Shown here in pieces: positions 1 through 6,801 of a stretch of DNA of 20,903 bases (position 1 is its first letter; the number at the start of each line of letters is the position of its first letter). Both the position numbers and the translations under genes were made by a program. The DNA comes from Anaerolineae bacterium (GTDB taxonomy: Bacteria > Chloroflexota > Anaerolineae > J102): the NCBI GenBank assembly GCA_027036755.1, contig JALWDV010000802.1, positions 1 through 20,903 of the forward strand. The letters run 5' to 3'. A model generated the notes under the pieces. The model was not told where the DNA came from, did not search any database, and was given only the letters and a program-made list of their open reading frames with translations.

Positions 1-2
1 CT

Positions 3-57
3 CCCTCCCCCGCCAGTCGCTTCGCTCCTTTGCAGGGGAGGGAGCCGCTGGTTTGCA
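3..57 (-). repeat. Dispersed intergenic repeat, inverted copy of 10707-10761
   Basis: Read on the minus strand this stretch matches 10707-10761 with three differences in 55 bases by eye. Both contain the motif GCAAAGGAGCG(A/G)AGCGACTGGCGG. The rest of 58-265 has no gene. It holds another GC-rich piece rich in GGGAGG, then an AT-richer segment (about 165-240) of 'ctttgcg' words like those at 5174-5234, ending in a small AAGCAT/ATGCTT hairpin near 225-240. Confidence 0.75.
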
Positions 58-265
58 AATTTGTGTGGCAAACCAGCAACTCATCCCCCTGCGAGGCGCC
101 AGCCGAAGCGGAGGGAGGACGGGAGGGGGGCTTGTCACCAGGCCAAATTTGAAATTGCTGGATCGCCAAGGCGCTAAGTTTTTCTTTGCCTCTTTTTCCT
201 TTGCGGCTCTGCGTCTTTGCGTGAAGCATTTTTCATGCTTAACCCCGCTCTTTCACTCCCCTCCC

Positions 266-1117
266 ATGACTCGAATCCTCATCGTCGGCCACAAAGGCCA
301 GCTTGGCCGCATCCTCTACAACTTCCCATCTGAGCACGAACGCCTGGGCATGGATTTGCCCGAGCACGACATCACCAACGCGTCCGAAACCCAGTACGCG
401 TTGCGCGAGATGCGCCCGCAACTGGTCATCAACACCGCCGCTTTCACCAACGTTGATGCTGCGGAATCAAACCCCGACCTGGCCTACCGCATCAACGCCC
501 ACGCCGCGGGCAATCTGGCCCGGGCCTGCCGCGATCTGGGAGCGTCCCTTATCCACATCTCCACCAACGAGGTGTTTTCCGGCATGCGCGAAGGCCAGCC
601 CTACGATGAATGGGACGCGCCCGACAACGTGCACGGCAGCACCTACGCCCGCTCCAAACTGGCGGGCGAGAACGCCATCCGCTTCTTCAATCTCGATATC
701 CGCATCATTCGCATCGCCTGGCTTTTCTCACCGGGCGGCGTCAACTTCCCGGCCAAAATCGTGGCCGCGGCCGACAAACATGGAGCACTGAAGGTCGTGG
801 ATGACGAATTCGGCAACCCCACCTACGCGCCCGACCTGGCCGAAGCCATTTATAAGCTCATCGAACTCAAAGCCCCGCCCGGCGTGTATCATCTCACCAA
901 CAGCGGCGTCGCCAGCCGGTATGAGATGGCCAGAGAAACCCTGCGCCTGACCGGTCGCGGACACATCCCCATCGAGCCCATTCCCCACACCGCGTGGCAG
1001 CGGGCCGCGACGCCGCCCTTGCGGGCCATTCTCGCCAACCGGGCTGCGGCCGCGCTGGGCGTCACCCTGCGTCCCTGGCAAGAGGCCCTGGCCGACTGGG
1101 CGGAGAAAACCGGGTAA
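266..1117 (+). CDS. rfbD: RmlD-type dTDP-4-dehydrorhamnose reductase (NAD(P)-dependent sugar-nucleotide reductase)
   Basis: A 283-residue cytoplasmic short-chain dehydrogenase/reductase of the RmlD substrate-binding family. The family's role is the last step of dTDP-L-rhamnose synthesis: NAD(P)H reduction of dTDP-4-dehydro-L-rhamnose. The Rossmann glycine motif is GHKGQLG (residues 8-14). NTAAFTNVDAAE (56-67) matches the family N(A/T)AAxTxVDxAE block. The catalytic Tyr-Lys pair is in STYARSKLAGE (Y127, K131). The usual STDYVF block reads STNEVF (99-104), so the Asp-Tyr pair is Asn-Glu; substrate preference may differ. The frame is open upstream to 53, but those codons translate repeat DNA, and homology begins at the ATG at 266. 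No Shine-Dalgarno sequence is visible (upstream is tttcactcccctccc). No rfbA, rfbB or rfbC lies nearby. Family call firm; exact substrate less so. Confidence 0.85.
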   Translation: MTRILIVGHKGQLGRILYNFPSEHERLGMDLPEHDITNASETQYALREMRPQLVINTAAFTNVDAAESNPDLAYRINAHAAGNLARACRDLGASLIHISTNEVFSGMREGQPYDEWDAPDNVHGSTYARSKLAGENAIRFFNLDIRIIRIAWLFSPGGVNFPAKIVAAADKHGALKVVDDEFGNPTYAPDLAEAIYKLIELKAPPGVYHLTNSGVASRYEMARETLRLTGRGHIPIEPIPHTAWQRAATPPLRAILANRAAAALGVTLRPWQEALADWAEKTG

Positions 1118-1181
1118 CCATCTCACCTTCACTCCAAATGTTTCCGATGAGGTGACTACACATCATCCAAGACGGCGCTCG

Positions 1182-1336
1182 GAAGATGAGACCCCTGCGG
1201 GGCAGGTCGCAAGGGGCGCGTAGCAGGTGCAACGCGAACTCGCCGACAGCGCTGAACCTGCCACCTGCCACCTGCCACCTGCGCCTTGCTACAAAGATCG
1301 ATAACTTTTTCTCGATCTCAATGCGCTAAGCGCCTA
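1182..1336 (+). repeat. 155-bp dispersed repeat, inverted copy at 12534-12688
   Basis: The reverse complement of 12534-12688 matches this stretch closely over its whole length with no obvious indel. Shared blocks include GCCGACAGCGCTGAACCTGC, TTGCTACAAAGATC and TAACTTTTTCTCGATCTC. The centre has tandem 7-mers (CACCTGC) that differ slightly between copies. It lies between the convergent rfbD and udk genes. Confidence 0.85.
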
Positions 1337-1359
1337 TAACCGGATTATTTTGTCAATGT
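1332..1359 (+). repeat. 28-bp exact repeat shared with 15051-15078
   Basis: The 28 bases beginning GCCTATAACCGGATTATTTT are identical at 15051-15078 in the same orientation. The 5' neighbour differs: the 155-bp repeat here and a CG-rich repeat at the other site. This suggests a separate module that joins other repeats. Confidence 0.8.
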
Positions 1360-1497
1360 CAGTAGATCACGATTTCATCCGCAAGCACACGCCGAATAAA
1401 TTCAGGTCTCAGGGCGTTCCGCCGCATGTCCCTCTTCAGGGACATTTTCGGCGCGAAAGGCGTGAAGTGATGGAATTGAGAAAAGCGCCTTTCTCTA

Positions 1498-1581
1498 TGT
1501 GTCATTCTGAGCGACGCGAAGAATCTCCTCTTTCGCCGATGCCGAGATTCTTCGGTCGCTACGCTCCCTCAGAATGACACA
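1498..1581. repeat. 84-bp long-hairpin repeat between rfbD and udk
   Basis: The outer arms are a perfect 14-bp inverted repeat (1498-1511 TGTGTCATTCTGAG with 1568-1581). The inner arms are a perfect 11-bp inverted repeat (1517-1527 CGAAGAATCTC with 1544-1554). The whole stretch folds into one long hairpin. It ends 17 bases past the udk stop. No T-run follows it on either strand, so it is not a standard intrinsic terminator, though it may slow convergent transcription. Confidence 0.85.
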
Positions 1582-1598
1582 ATCAGACGTGGTCCGCG

Positions 1599-2249
1599 TC
1601 ATACTCCATGCTCCGCCAGCAGGGATTCGATGCGCCCGATGACCATCTCCATGGCCACGTCGTTGTGCCCGCCCTCGGGGATGATGATGTCGGCGTACGC
1701 CTTCGAGGGCTCCACGAATTCCATGTGCATGGGGCGGACGGTGTTCTGATATTGCTCCACCACAGATTGCACGGTGCGCCCGCGTTCGTTGATGTCTCGC
1801 AGCAGACGGCGGATGAAGCGGATGTCCGCAGGCGTGTCCACATAGAGCTTGATGTCCATCATGTCCCGCAAACGCTCGTCCGCAAAGACTAGGATGCCCT
1901 CCACCAGGATCACGGGGCTGGGCAGCACGCGGCGCACCTTCTCGCTGCGGATGTGCCGAGAGAAATCGTAGATGGGCGCGTCCACCGCCTGCCCCTGCAT
2001 CAGCAAATTGATATGTTCGATGAGCAGGTCGTTGTCGAGGGAATTGGGATGGTCGTAGTTCAGATGGATGCGTTCTTCCCAGGGCAGATGCGAGGCGTCT
2101 TTGTAATAGGCGTCGTGGGGCAGATACGCGATGCGATCCCACCCCACCCGATCGAGGATGCGATGCACCACGGTGGTTTTGCCCGAGCCGCTGCCCCCGG
2201 CAATGCCCACCACGATGGGATTCAGCGCACGATCGCGGTGTTTTATCAT
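1599..2249 (-). CDS. udk: Uridine kinase
   Basis: A 216-residue cytoplasmic P-loop kinase, the usual length for bacterial Udk. It phosphorylates uridine and cytidine with ATP or GTP in pyrimidine salvage. The Walker A motif is GGSGSGKT (18-25). PHDAYYK (44-50) carries the conserved catalytic Asp and Tyr region. NYDHP (64-68), the lid stretch RRLLRDINERGR (147-158) and VRPMHMEFVEPSK (171-183) are all family blocks. The frame extends upstream to 2432, but only the ATG at 2249 fits: it gives the standard N-terminus and has CAGGAGA seven bases upstream. That ATG overlaps the TAA of the ResB-like gene by one base (TAATG), so translation of the two is probably coupled. Transcription ends facing the repeat-filled spacer towards rfbD. 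Confidence 0.95.
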   Translation of the reverse strand: MIKHRDRALNPIVVGIAGGSGSGKTTVVHRILDRVGWDRIAYLPHDAYYKDASHLPWEERIHLNYDHPNSLDNDLLIEHINLLMQGQAVDAPIYDFSRHIRSEKVRRVLPSPVILVEGILVFADERLRDMMDIKLYVDTPADIRFIRRLLRDINERGRTVQSVVEQYQNTVRPMHMEFVEPSKAYADIIIPEGGHNDVAMEMVIGRIESLLAEHGV

Positions 2250-3604
2250 TAGATTGTCTCCTGGTCGCGGGATTGTAGATGGGCGATGAAGGCGGCGAAG
2301 CGTCCGCGGGTGGTTTTGGGGCCTTGCCAGCGCAGGGCGACGCCCGCCTGATTTTGCAGCGAGCCCACTCGCCAATAGGGATGCCGCCAGCGAGCGAAAA
2401 GACCGACCAGCGTCAGGGCCAGCGCCGGCCACAGCAACCAGGTCCAGGCGCGTCCCTGGACGCGAATGGTGATGTAGGTGGCGGGGCTCAGGTGCAGCGT
2501 CAGGCCCTCGTCCTCGCCCACGGGCAGCGCGGATTCTTGCTGGATTTTTTTGCTGAGGATGACCTGGTTGTTGGCGTCCAGCGCCTGCACCCTGAAGCCG
2601 CCGTCATCCAGCGCGGCCAGCCGGAAGAAGAGATTGGCCTCGGGCGCGGCGATGGTTCGTTCGCTGCGGGCCTGGGGAAAATGCACGATGAGCCGGGGCG
2701 CGGCCTGGGCTCCCTGCTCGATGGCCTGCAAATTCAGGGCTTCGCCGTTTCGTTCCAGCGAGATGTGCAGGGCCTGGGCTTCATCGGTGACGCGCACTTG
2801 CACGCCCCCGCGCATCATGCGCCCGCGGGCGAGGGGTGCGCGTCGCTCGGGGCAACAAAGGATGAGATGGGATGCGTCTTCGCTCAATCCTGCGGTGAGA
2901 TCCGCATAAGGCTCCAGCGAGACCGCTCCTCCCGGGTCCAAGATCAGATTATCCACCTGCCAGCCGCTGAAGAGGTTTAGCAGCAGCGCCAGCAGCGCCA
3001 ACAGCAAGCCGATCTCGGTGAGCAGCGCGGGCCATTGCCAGCGGGCGTGACAATCACACAGGCGTTTGACCTCGCTCGTCTCCTGCTCCTCCGTCAGCAT
3101 TCGCGCCTGTGGACACGCGTCCGCGCAGGCTCCTTCCCATGCTTTATTCCCCAGCCCCTCGGGCAGCGCGGCCTCCCAGGCGTCCAGGCCCGGCAGCCAG
3201 GTGAGGGGCGCGGTCAACCGCCGCGCGGCCAGCGCCCGCAGCATCCCATTGATCAGATGAAGCAGTAGCGCCGCGGCCAGCAAGGCCAATACCACTCGCA
3301 GCGTCCCGTTGTGCGCCAGATCAAAGGCCCCCAGCGCCCGCAGCACGTTCCCGCCCGGCATCTGCGCGGCCATCTCATCCAGCCAGGCGCTGCCGGCCGC
3401 AGGATCGGCGGCCAGGGACGTGGGCAGTTGCGGCAGCCACAGGTGGACGGCCAGCGCGCCCGCAGCCAGCGCCAGCGGAATGATGAGCAGGACAGGATGA
3501 CTCAGCGCCCGCCACGCCTGCGCCAATGCAGTAAGCCGGGCCTCGGGCGCAGGGTGGATGTCGGAGGACCGGGCCTCCGCTGGGGTTTGGGAATGGTCGT
3601 TCAC
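2249..3604 (-). CDS. ResB-like membrane protein (cytochrome c biogenesis family)
   Basis: A 451-residue protein with four predicted membrane helices (about 37-57, 102-122, 190-212, 386-404) and a large hydrophilic loop between helices 3 and 4. This is the ResB/Ccs1 arrangement, in which ResB works with ResC/CcsA to move haem and attach it to c-type cytochromes outside the membrane. Family-like blocks are the WLPQLP segment after helix 1 (56-61), LRALGAFDLAHNG (88-100) before helix 2, and LLNLFSGWQVDNLIL (208-222) after helix 3. No CcsA/ResC or thioredoxin-like partner is adjacent; the next gene is udk. The start is GTG at 3604, with GAGGG six bases upstream. It begins directly after the tRNA terminator, so read-through from the tRNA promoter or an unseen promoter must drive it. 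The ResB assignment rests on pattern, not on catalytic residues. Confidence 0.6.
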   Translation of the reverse strand: MNDHSQTPAEARSSDIHPAPEARLTALAQAWRALSHPVLLIIPLALAAGALAVHLWLPQLPTSLAADPAAGSAWLDEMAAQMPGGNVLRALGAFDLAHNGTLRVVLALLAAALLLHLINGMLRALAARRLTAPLTWLPGLDAWEAALPEGLGNKAWEGACADACPQARMLTEEQETSEVKRLCDCHARWQWPALLTEIGLLLALLALLLNLFSGWQVDNLILDPGGAVSLEPYADLTAGLSEDASHLILCCPERRAPLARGRMMRGGVQVRVTDEAQALHISLERNGEALNLQAIEQGAQAAPRLIVHFPQARSERTIAAPEANLFFRLAALDDGGFRVQALDANNQVILSKKIQQESALPVGEDEGLTLHLSPATYITIRVQGRAWTWLLWPALALTLVGLFARWRHPYWRVGSLQNQAGVALRWQGPKTTRGRFAAFIAHLQSRDQETI

Positions 3605-3617
3605 AAAAGGCCCTCAC

Positions 3618-3643
3618 AAAAAATCCCAGCCACGGGACTGGGA
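3618..3643 (-). terminator. Intrinsic terminator of tRNA-Thr
   Basis: On the minus strand, TCCCAG (3643-3638) pairs with CTGGGA (3629-3624) around an 8-base loop and is followed by six T (3623-3618). It sits 7 bases past the tRNA 3' end and just before the ResB-like start codon. The T-run and that gene's ribosome-binding site are only a few bases apart. Confidence 0.8.
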
Positions 3644-3649
3644 GAAAAG

Positions 3650-3722
3650 AGCCACCCGTCGGATTCGAACCGACGACCGACGCATTACGAATGCGTTGCT
3701 CTGCCAGCTGAGCTAGGGTGGC
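3650..3722 (-). tRNA. tRNA-Thr (anticodon CGT)
   Basis: A complete 73-base cloverleaf. The acceptor arm GCCACCC pairs with GGGTGGC, the D arm is GCTC/GAGC, the anticodon stem is ACGCA/TGCGT with loop TTCGTAA (anticodon CGT, reading ACG), and the T arm is GTCGG/CCGAC with loop TTCGAAT. The variable loop is 5 bases and the discriminator is U. CCA is not encoded. A promoter (3734-3762) lies a few bases upstream and a terminator directly downstream, so it looks like a single-gene unit. Confidence 0.97.
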
Positions 3723-3733
3723 GTGACAAGGCT

Positions 3734-3762
3734 ATTATAATGATCTGCGTCCCGGCTGACAA
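3734..3762 (-). promoter_or_regulatory. Sigma-70 type promoter for tRNA-Thr
   Basis: On the minus strand the -35 element is TTGTCA (3762-3757), the spacer is exactly 17 bases, and the -10 element is TATAAT (3739-3734). Transcription should start around 3727, a few bases before the mature tRNA 5' end at 3722. It is the best promoter match in the window. Confidence 0.85.
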
Positions 3763-3868
3763 GTTTTGGCGTAAGGGTGCAGCGCATTTTCGGAGCGCAG
3801 ACGCCGTGGGCGGCTGCCCGCCAATACCGATGACTTTTGGGGTTCTTTTGGATTTCAGGGGTGAGATG

Positions 3869-3935
3869 CCGGGCGGAATGCGAATCCGCCTTGAGAGCTC
3901 TCTGCCTCCAACCGGATTCGCAATCCGGCGGGCCT
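3869..3935. repeat. Paired palindromes upstream of mreB (REP-like)
   Basis: Two adjacent hairpins, GGCGGA...TCCGCC (about 3872-3890) and CCGGATT-CGC-AATCCGG (3912-3928), are also imperfect inverted copies of each other. The 21 bases 3912-3932 recur exactly at 12735-12755. The remainder of the 3723-4113 spacer holds the tRNA and mreB promoters and no gene. Confidence 0.7.
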
Positions 3936-4044
3936 GCTAAAGCCTGCCCCAGAAATCCTGTTGAGCCTCCAGGAATCTCGGCAGGATGAAAAATCAGCGC
4001 CGTGGGCGTTCCCAGTGTCGCCGCCTTCCAAATGCACCCCAGAT

Positions 4045-4073
4045 TTTCATTCAATCGATTTCTGCTCTATAAT
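4045..4073 (+). promoter_or_regulatory. Probable sigma-70 promoter of mreB
   Basis: TTTCAT (4045-4050), a 17-base spacer and TATAAT (4068-4073) lie in an AT-rich stretch. Initiation near 4080 would give a short leader of about 34 bases to the mreB ATG. Confidence 0.6.
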
Positions 4074-4113
4074 CTGGGCATCCATCGTTTATCTTCTGCA
4101 AAAAGGAACATTT

Positions 4114-5118
4114 ATGTTTGAAAAGCAAATTGGCATCGATCTTGGCACCGTCAACGTTCTCGTTTATGTGGCGGGCAAAGGCGTTGTCCTGCAAGAACCC
4201 AGCGTGGTGGCCGTCTCTACTCGCGATAGTAAAATCGTGGCTGTGGGCGCCGACGCCGCCGATATGATCGGCCGCGTGCCCGAGAGCATCAAGGTCTTCC
4301 GGCCTGTGCGAGATGGCGTCATTGCCGATTATTTCGTCACAACCTCGATGCTGCGACATTTCATTCGCAAGGTGGTGGGGCGTAATCCGCTGTTTCGTCC
4401 GCAAGTGATGATGAGTTCGCCCAAAGGCATCACCAGCGTGGAGCGCCGGGCTGTGTATGACGCTGCCATCAATGCCGGGGCCAAAGAGGCCTATCTCATC
4501 TCAGAACCGTTGGCAGCGGCGTATGGCGCGGGACTTCCCATCCACACGCCTACGGGCAACATGGTCGTGGATATGGGCGGCGGCACCACCGAGTCTGCAG
4601 TCATCTCCATGAATGACATCGTCGTATGGAGCAGTGTGCGCGTGGGGGGCAATCGCATCGATCGGGCCATCATCAATTATATCCGCAAAAAATATAATTT
4701 GATTATCGGCGATCAGACGGCGGAGGAGTTGAAGATTCAAATCGGATCAGCCACCCCGCTTGAGGACGAGCTGACGCTGGAGGTGCGGGGACGCGATCAA
4801 GTGAAGGGATTGCCCAGGACCATTACCGTCACATCCGAAGAAGTGACCGAAGCCATGGCGGAGCCGATGCGCGCCATTATCAACACAGTCAAGCAAACAC
4901 TGGAGAAAACGCCGCCCGAGCTGGCTTCCGATATCATCGATCGGGGCATTGTGCTCACCGGGGGCGCCGCACAATTGCGCAACATCGACGCTCTGCTTAC
5001 GAAGGAGACGGGCGTGCCCTGCTATGTGGCTGAAAACCCCATCGCCTGCGTCGTCATCGGCGCGGGATTGGCGATGGAGAATCTGGAAGTGATGCGGCGG
5101 TTTTTGCCCGAAATTTGA
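4114..5118 (+). CDS. mreB: Rod shape-determining protein MreB (bacterial actin)
   Basis: A 334-residue actin-fold ATPase that forms membrane-associated filaments guiding the peptidoglycan elongation machinery. The phosphate-1 loop is IGIDLGTVN (6-14), with Val where most MreBs have Ala. SPKGITSVERRAV (102-114) is the family signature. SEPLAAAYGAGLPI (130-143) contains the catalytic-region Glu. Phosphate-2 is VVDMGGGTTE (151-160), and the adenosine motif is GIVLTGGAA (278-286). Length is standard. The frame runs upstream to 3961, but the ATG at 4114 gives the family N-terminus and has AAAGGAA about seven bases upstream. mreC, mreD and rodA do not follow; a terminator-like hairpin does, so the gene looks monocistronic. 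It could equally be the Mbl-type paralogue. Confidence 0.95.
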   Translation: MFEKQIGIDLGTVNVLVYVAGKGVVLQEPSVVAVSTRDSKIVAVGADAADMIGRVPESIKVFRPVRDGVIADYFVTTSMLRHFIRKVVGRNPLFRPQVMMSSPKGITSVERRAVYDAAINAGAKEAYLISEPLAAAYGAGLPIHTPTGNMVVDMGGGTTESAVISMNDIVVWSSVRVGGNRIDRAIINYIRKKYNLIIGDQTAEELKIQIGSATPLEDELTLEVRGRDQVKGLPRTITVTSEEVTEAMAEPMRAIINTVKQTLEKTPPELASDIIDRGIVLTGGAAQLRNIDALLTKETGVPCYVAENPIACVVIGAGLAMENLEVMRRFLPEI

Positions 5119-5135
5119 TAGCGCCCGCTCATGCA

Positions 5136-5163
5136 GGCGTGTTGCGAGCGCACGCCGATTTTT
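5136..5163 (+). terminator. Probable intrinsic terminator of mreB
   Basis: GGCGTG (5136-5141) pairs with CACGCC (5151-5156) around a 9-base loop, followed by GA and five T (5159-5163). It starts 18 bases after the mreB stop. The short stem makes it moderate rather than strong. Confidence 0.6.
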
Positions 5164-5173
5164 GCTCTGTCAG

Positions 5174-5234
5174 GGCGCAAAGACGTTACGGCGCGGAGAG
5201 TGGCTGCTCTCGTCTCCGATGCACTCTTTGCGCC
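5174..5234. repeat. Palindromic intergenic repeat ('GGCGCAAAG' type)
   Basis: A perfect 9-bp inverted repeat, GGCGCAAAG (5174-5182) and CTTTGCGCC (5226-5234), encloses 43 bases. Similar 'ctttgcg' words occur at about 190-235, suggesting a decayed relative there. Confidence 0.55.
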
Positions 5235-5277
5235 TTGTTTGTTTTGCATTTAGCGACAGGCTGTTGTGGTGGGCGAT

Positions 5278-5313
5278 GGATATTGGATACTGGATATTGA
5301 ATACTGGATATTG
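5278..5313. repeat. 14-bp tandem repeat (2.6 units)
   Basis: The units are GGATATTGGATACT, GGATATTGAATACT and a partial GGATATTG. About 25 bases downstream, 5340-5364 carries a degenerate inverted version (GAATACCAAATACCGAATG), so the block may be half of a larger fold-back repeat. No gene is visible in 5119-5439. Confidence 0.8.
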
Positions 5314-5439
5314 TGGATGTAGCCCACCGTTCCTGGGTGATCCGAATACCAAATACCGAATGTCAACTATCCTGTTGCGAAAGACCTGGCAGAATTTGTC
5401 AAGTTCCCATCAACCAAAAGTGAACCAGACCTCGATTAC

Positions 5440-5474
5440 AAAAAAGCAGGAACGCCGGGTGTCGGCGCTCCTGC
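5440..5474 (-). terminator. Strong intrinsic terminator, minus strand
   Basis: The stem pairs 5474-5463 with 5457-5446 (12 positions, one mismatch) around a 5-base loop and is followed on the minus strand by six T (5445-5440). It ends whatever transcript crosses 5475-5727: either the membrane-protein message from 6534-5728 or a separate RNA. Confidence 0.85.
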
Positions 5475-5640
5475 TGGAATAGCGACTGAGCACGCTAGCG
5501 CATTGCTTGAGATCCGTCCCCCGACAAATCTCTGATGGTTGTGCTCAAGTCGTCCGCAACGGGTGGTTGCGGTGTTTAGCCAGGGATTCAGGAGTTGGCA
5601 GGTTCCCCCTTCCCGCCAACACTTCCTATACCCTGGCTAG
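5475..5640 (-). ncRNA. Candidate structured RNA (3' UTR element or independent ncRNA), family unknown
   Basis: Between the stop of the minus-strand membrane-protein gene (5728) and the terminator at 5440-5474 there is no coding potential but clear helices. P1 is a perfect 9-bp pairing, TAGCCAGGG (5639-5631) with CCCTGGCTA (5585-5577). Inside it P2 pairs GTTGGC (5620-5615) with GCCAAC (5599-5594), extended by GGA/TCC across a bulge. P3 is CCGCAAC/GTTGCGG (5572-5566 with 5560-5554), with a 5-base loop. P4 pairs CTTGAG (5549-5544) with CTCAAG (5511-5506). It does not match the conserved cores I know for RNase P, SRP RNA, tmRNA, 6S, T-box or cobalamin riboswitches. No convincing promoter of its own is visible. 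Confidence 0.4.
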
Positions 5641-5727
5641 AAGATGAAGACGAAGATGTTGCGAAAAGGTTACGGGTAAAATGGAGAAATTTTGGAATTT
5701 TTTTATTTTGCGTAATTTCAGCATCAT

Positions 5728-6534
5728 TCATCCTGGAAACAGGAAGATAACCGCCACGGCCACAGTGAACATAAGCAGATATTCGATGACGCGCCTGCGA
5801 CGGATGTCCCCTCGCATGGCCTGGTGCGCTATGCCCACCATCAAATAAAACCCGACCATCAGAGTCAACGCCACTCGCACCGACGGGAATGGCCAATAAT
5901 TGAGCAGCACTGTAAATTGCGCCAGCGCCAGGGCGATAAGCGCACTGTAGAGGAACTCCAGGCGCTTTCGGTCCTGACTCCCGCGCAGCAAATCCATGGC
6001 CAGCAGGCCCGCGGTCAGCCCGATGATCGTTGCAGAAATCAGCGAGCGACTGCGGGAAAGATAGATGAGGATGAACGCCAGCGCGGCCACCGCATACGCC
6101 ATGACGTTGAGCAGCAATCGGGCATGGCTGTACTCGGGCGCACCGGGATTCACCGTATGATACTCGCCCGCGATGCTGGCGGCCAGGGCCGCGCCCGTCG
6201 TTCCCAGAATGATCAGCCAGACGCTTTCGGTCTGAATCGAGGCGAGCAGCACGGCGCCCGTCAGTACGATGGCTGTGGGGAGGCTCCAGAATCTATAGGT
6301 GTGGCGCAGCAGTTGTTTTTGCGGATGCGTGCGCAAGGCGGCTTCGGAGCCCGCCCAGGTGGCGGCCAGCGCCACCAATCCGGCCAGAAGAGACGATGAA
6401 AACCGGAAATCGATGGGGGAGCCGAACACGGTGACGGAATACACCCGTTCCGGGATGGAGATCAATATGCCGAACGTCAGCGAAGCCAGCACGATCCAGG
6501 TGGTGACGCTGAGATGGTTGCGATACTCGTTCAT
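5728..6534 (-). CDS. Multi-pass membrane protein of unknown function
   Basis: A 268-residue, strongly hydrophobic protein with about eight or nine predicted membrane helices (near 11-30, 46-64, 86-103, 106-124, 141-160, 166-183, 193-212, 220-236, 249-266). Loops are short. A basic cluster (RGDIRRRR, 241-248) before the last helix should lie in the cytoplasm. A hydrophilic stretch at 124-139 (GEYHTVNPGAPEYSHA) holds the few polar residues that could act in binding. I do not recognise a characterised family; it may belong to one of the DUF membrane families seen in Chloroflexota. The start is ATG at 6534 with GAGAAG close upstream, a short spacing. It stands alone, followed by the RNA candidate and terminator at 5440-5640. 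Confidence 0.65.
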   Translation of the reverse strand: MNEYRNHLSVTTWIVLASLTFGILISIPERVYSVTVFGSPIDFRFSSSLLAGLVALAATWAGSEAALRTHPQKQLLRHTYRFWSLPTAIVLTGAVLLASIQTESVWLIILGTTGAALAASIAGEYHTVNPGAPEYSHARLLLNVMAYAVAALAFILIYLSRSRSLISATIIGLTAGLLAMDLLRGSQDRKRLEFLYSALIALALAQFTVLLNYWPFPSVRVALTLMVGFYLMVGIAHQAMRGDIRRRRVIEYLLMFTVAVAVIFLFPG

Positions 6535-6611
6535 ATCTTCTCATTCTAGAGCCTGTTATAAACTTCTTGCAAATTCCCGGGCGTTTTCGCATTGCTCTCC
6601 CTCCTTCATCT

Positions 6612-6658
6612 GTTCCGTAAATAGGCTCTCCTACGTCATTTCGAGGGAGCGCAGCGAC
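6612..6658 (+). repeat. 47-bp repeat, inverted copy at 17885-17931
   Basis: The reverse complement of 17885-17931 matches with about four differences. It starts GTTCCGTAAATAGGC and runs through CTCCTACGTCAT into the left arm of the hairpin repeat at 6632-6717. Confidence 0.8.
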
Positions 6659-6717
6659 TGAGAAATCCCCATGCTAACGAGGAGATTCCTCCTCCCTGCG
6701 GTCGTCGGAATGACGTA
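6632..6717. repeat. Hairpin repeat of the 'GTCATTxxGAG' class
   Basis: The terminal arms TACGTCATT (6632-6640) and AATGACGTA (6709-6717) are perfect inverted repeats. The interior (GAGGGAGCGCAGCGACTGAGAAATC ... GATTCCTC...GGTCGTCGG) is a looser fold-back. It resembles 1498-1581 in layout and in the words GTCATT, GAGxGA and GAxATC. The 6535-7446 spacer (912 bases) has no gene and is filled mainly with repeats. Confidence 0.75.
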
Positions 6718-6801
6718 ACGAGGAATTTTCGTCCGTATCGGCGTGCAGCCGCTCATGGCGTCTTTTTCGTATCTTCATGGCAAAAATGGTGATGAAACCT
6801 T

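Noticed and set aside
53..265. N-terminal extension of the RmlD frame
   Set aside because: The codons lie in repeat-rich spacer DNA, and the Rossmann fold starts right at the ATG at 266.
3650..3722. tRNA gene as an integration site for a mobile island
   Set aside because: There is no integrase, and I saw no repeat of the tRNA 3' end elsewhere in the window.
5278..5313. Tandem units suggesting a CRISPR or other array
   Set aside because: The units are contiguous 14-mers without unique spacers, and no cas genes are present.
5475..5640. Structured region as RNase P RNA, SRP RNA, tmRNA, 6S RNA or a T-box
   Set aside because: None of the conserved core sequences known to me for these families was visible.
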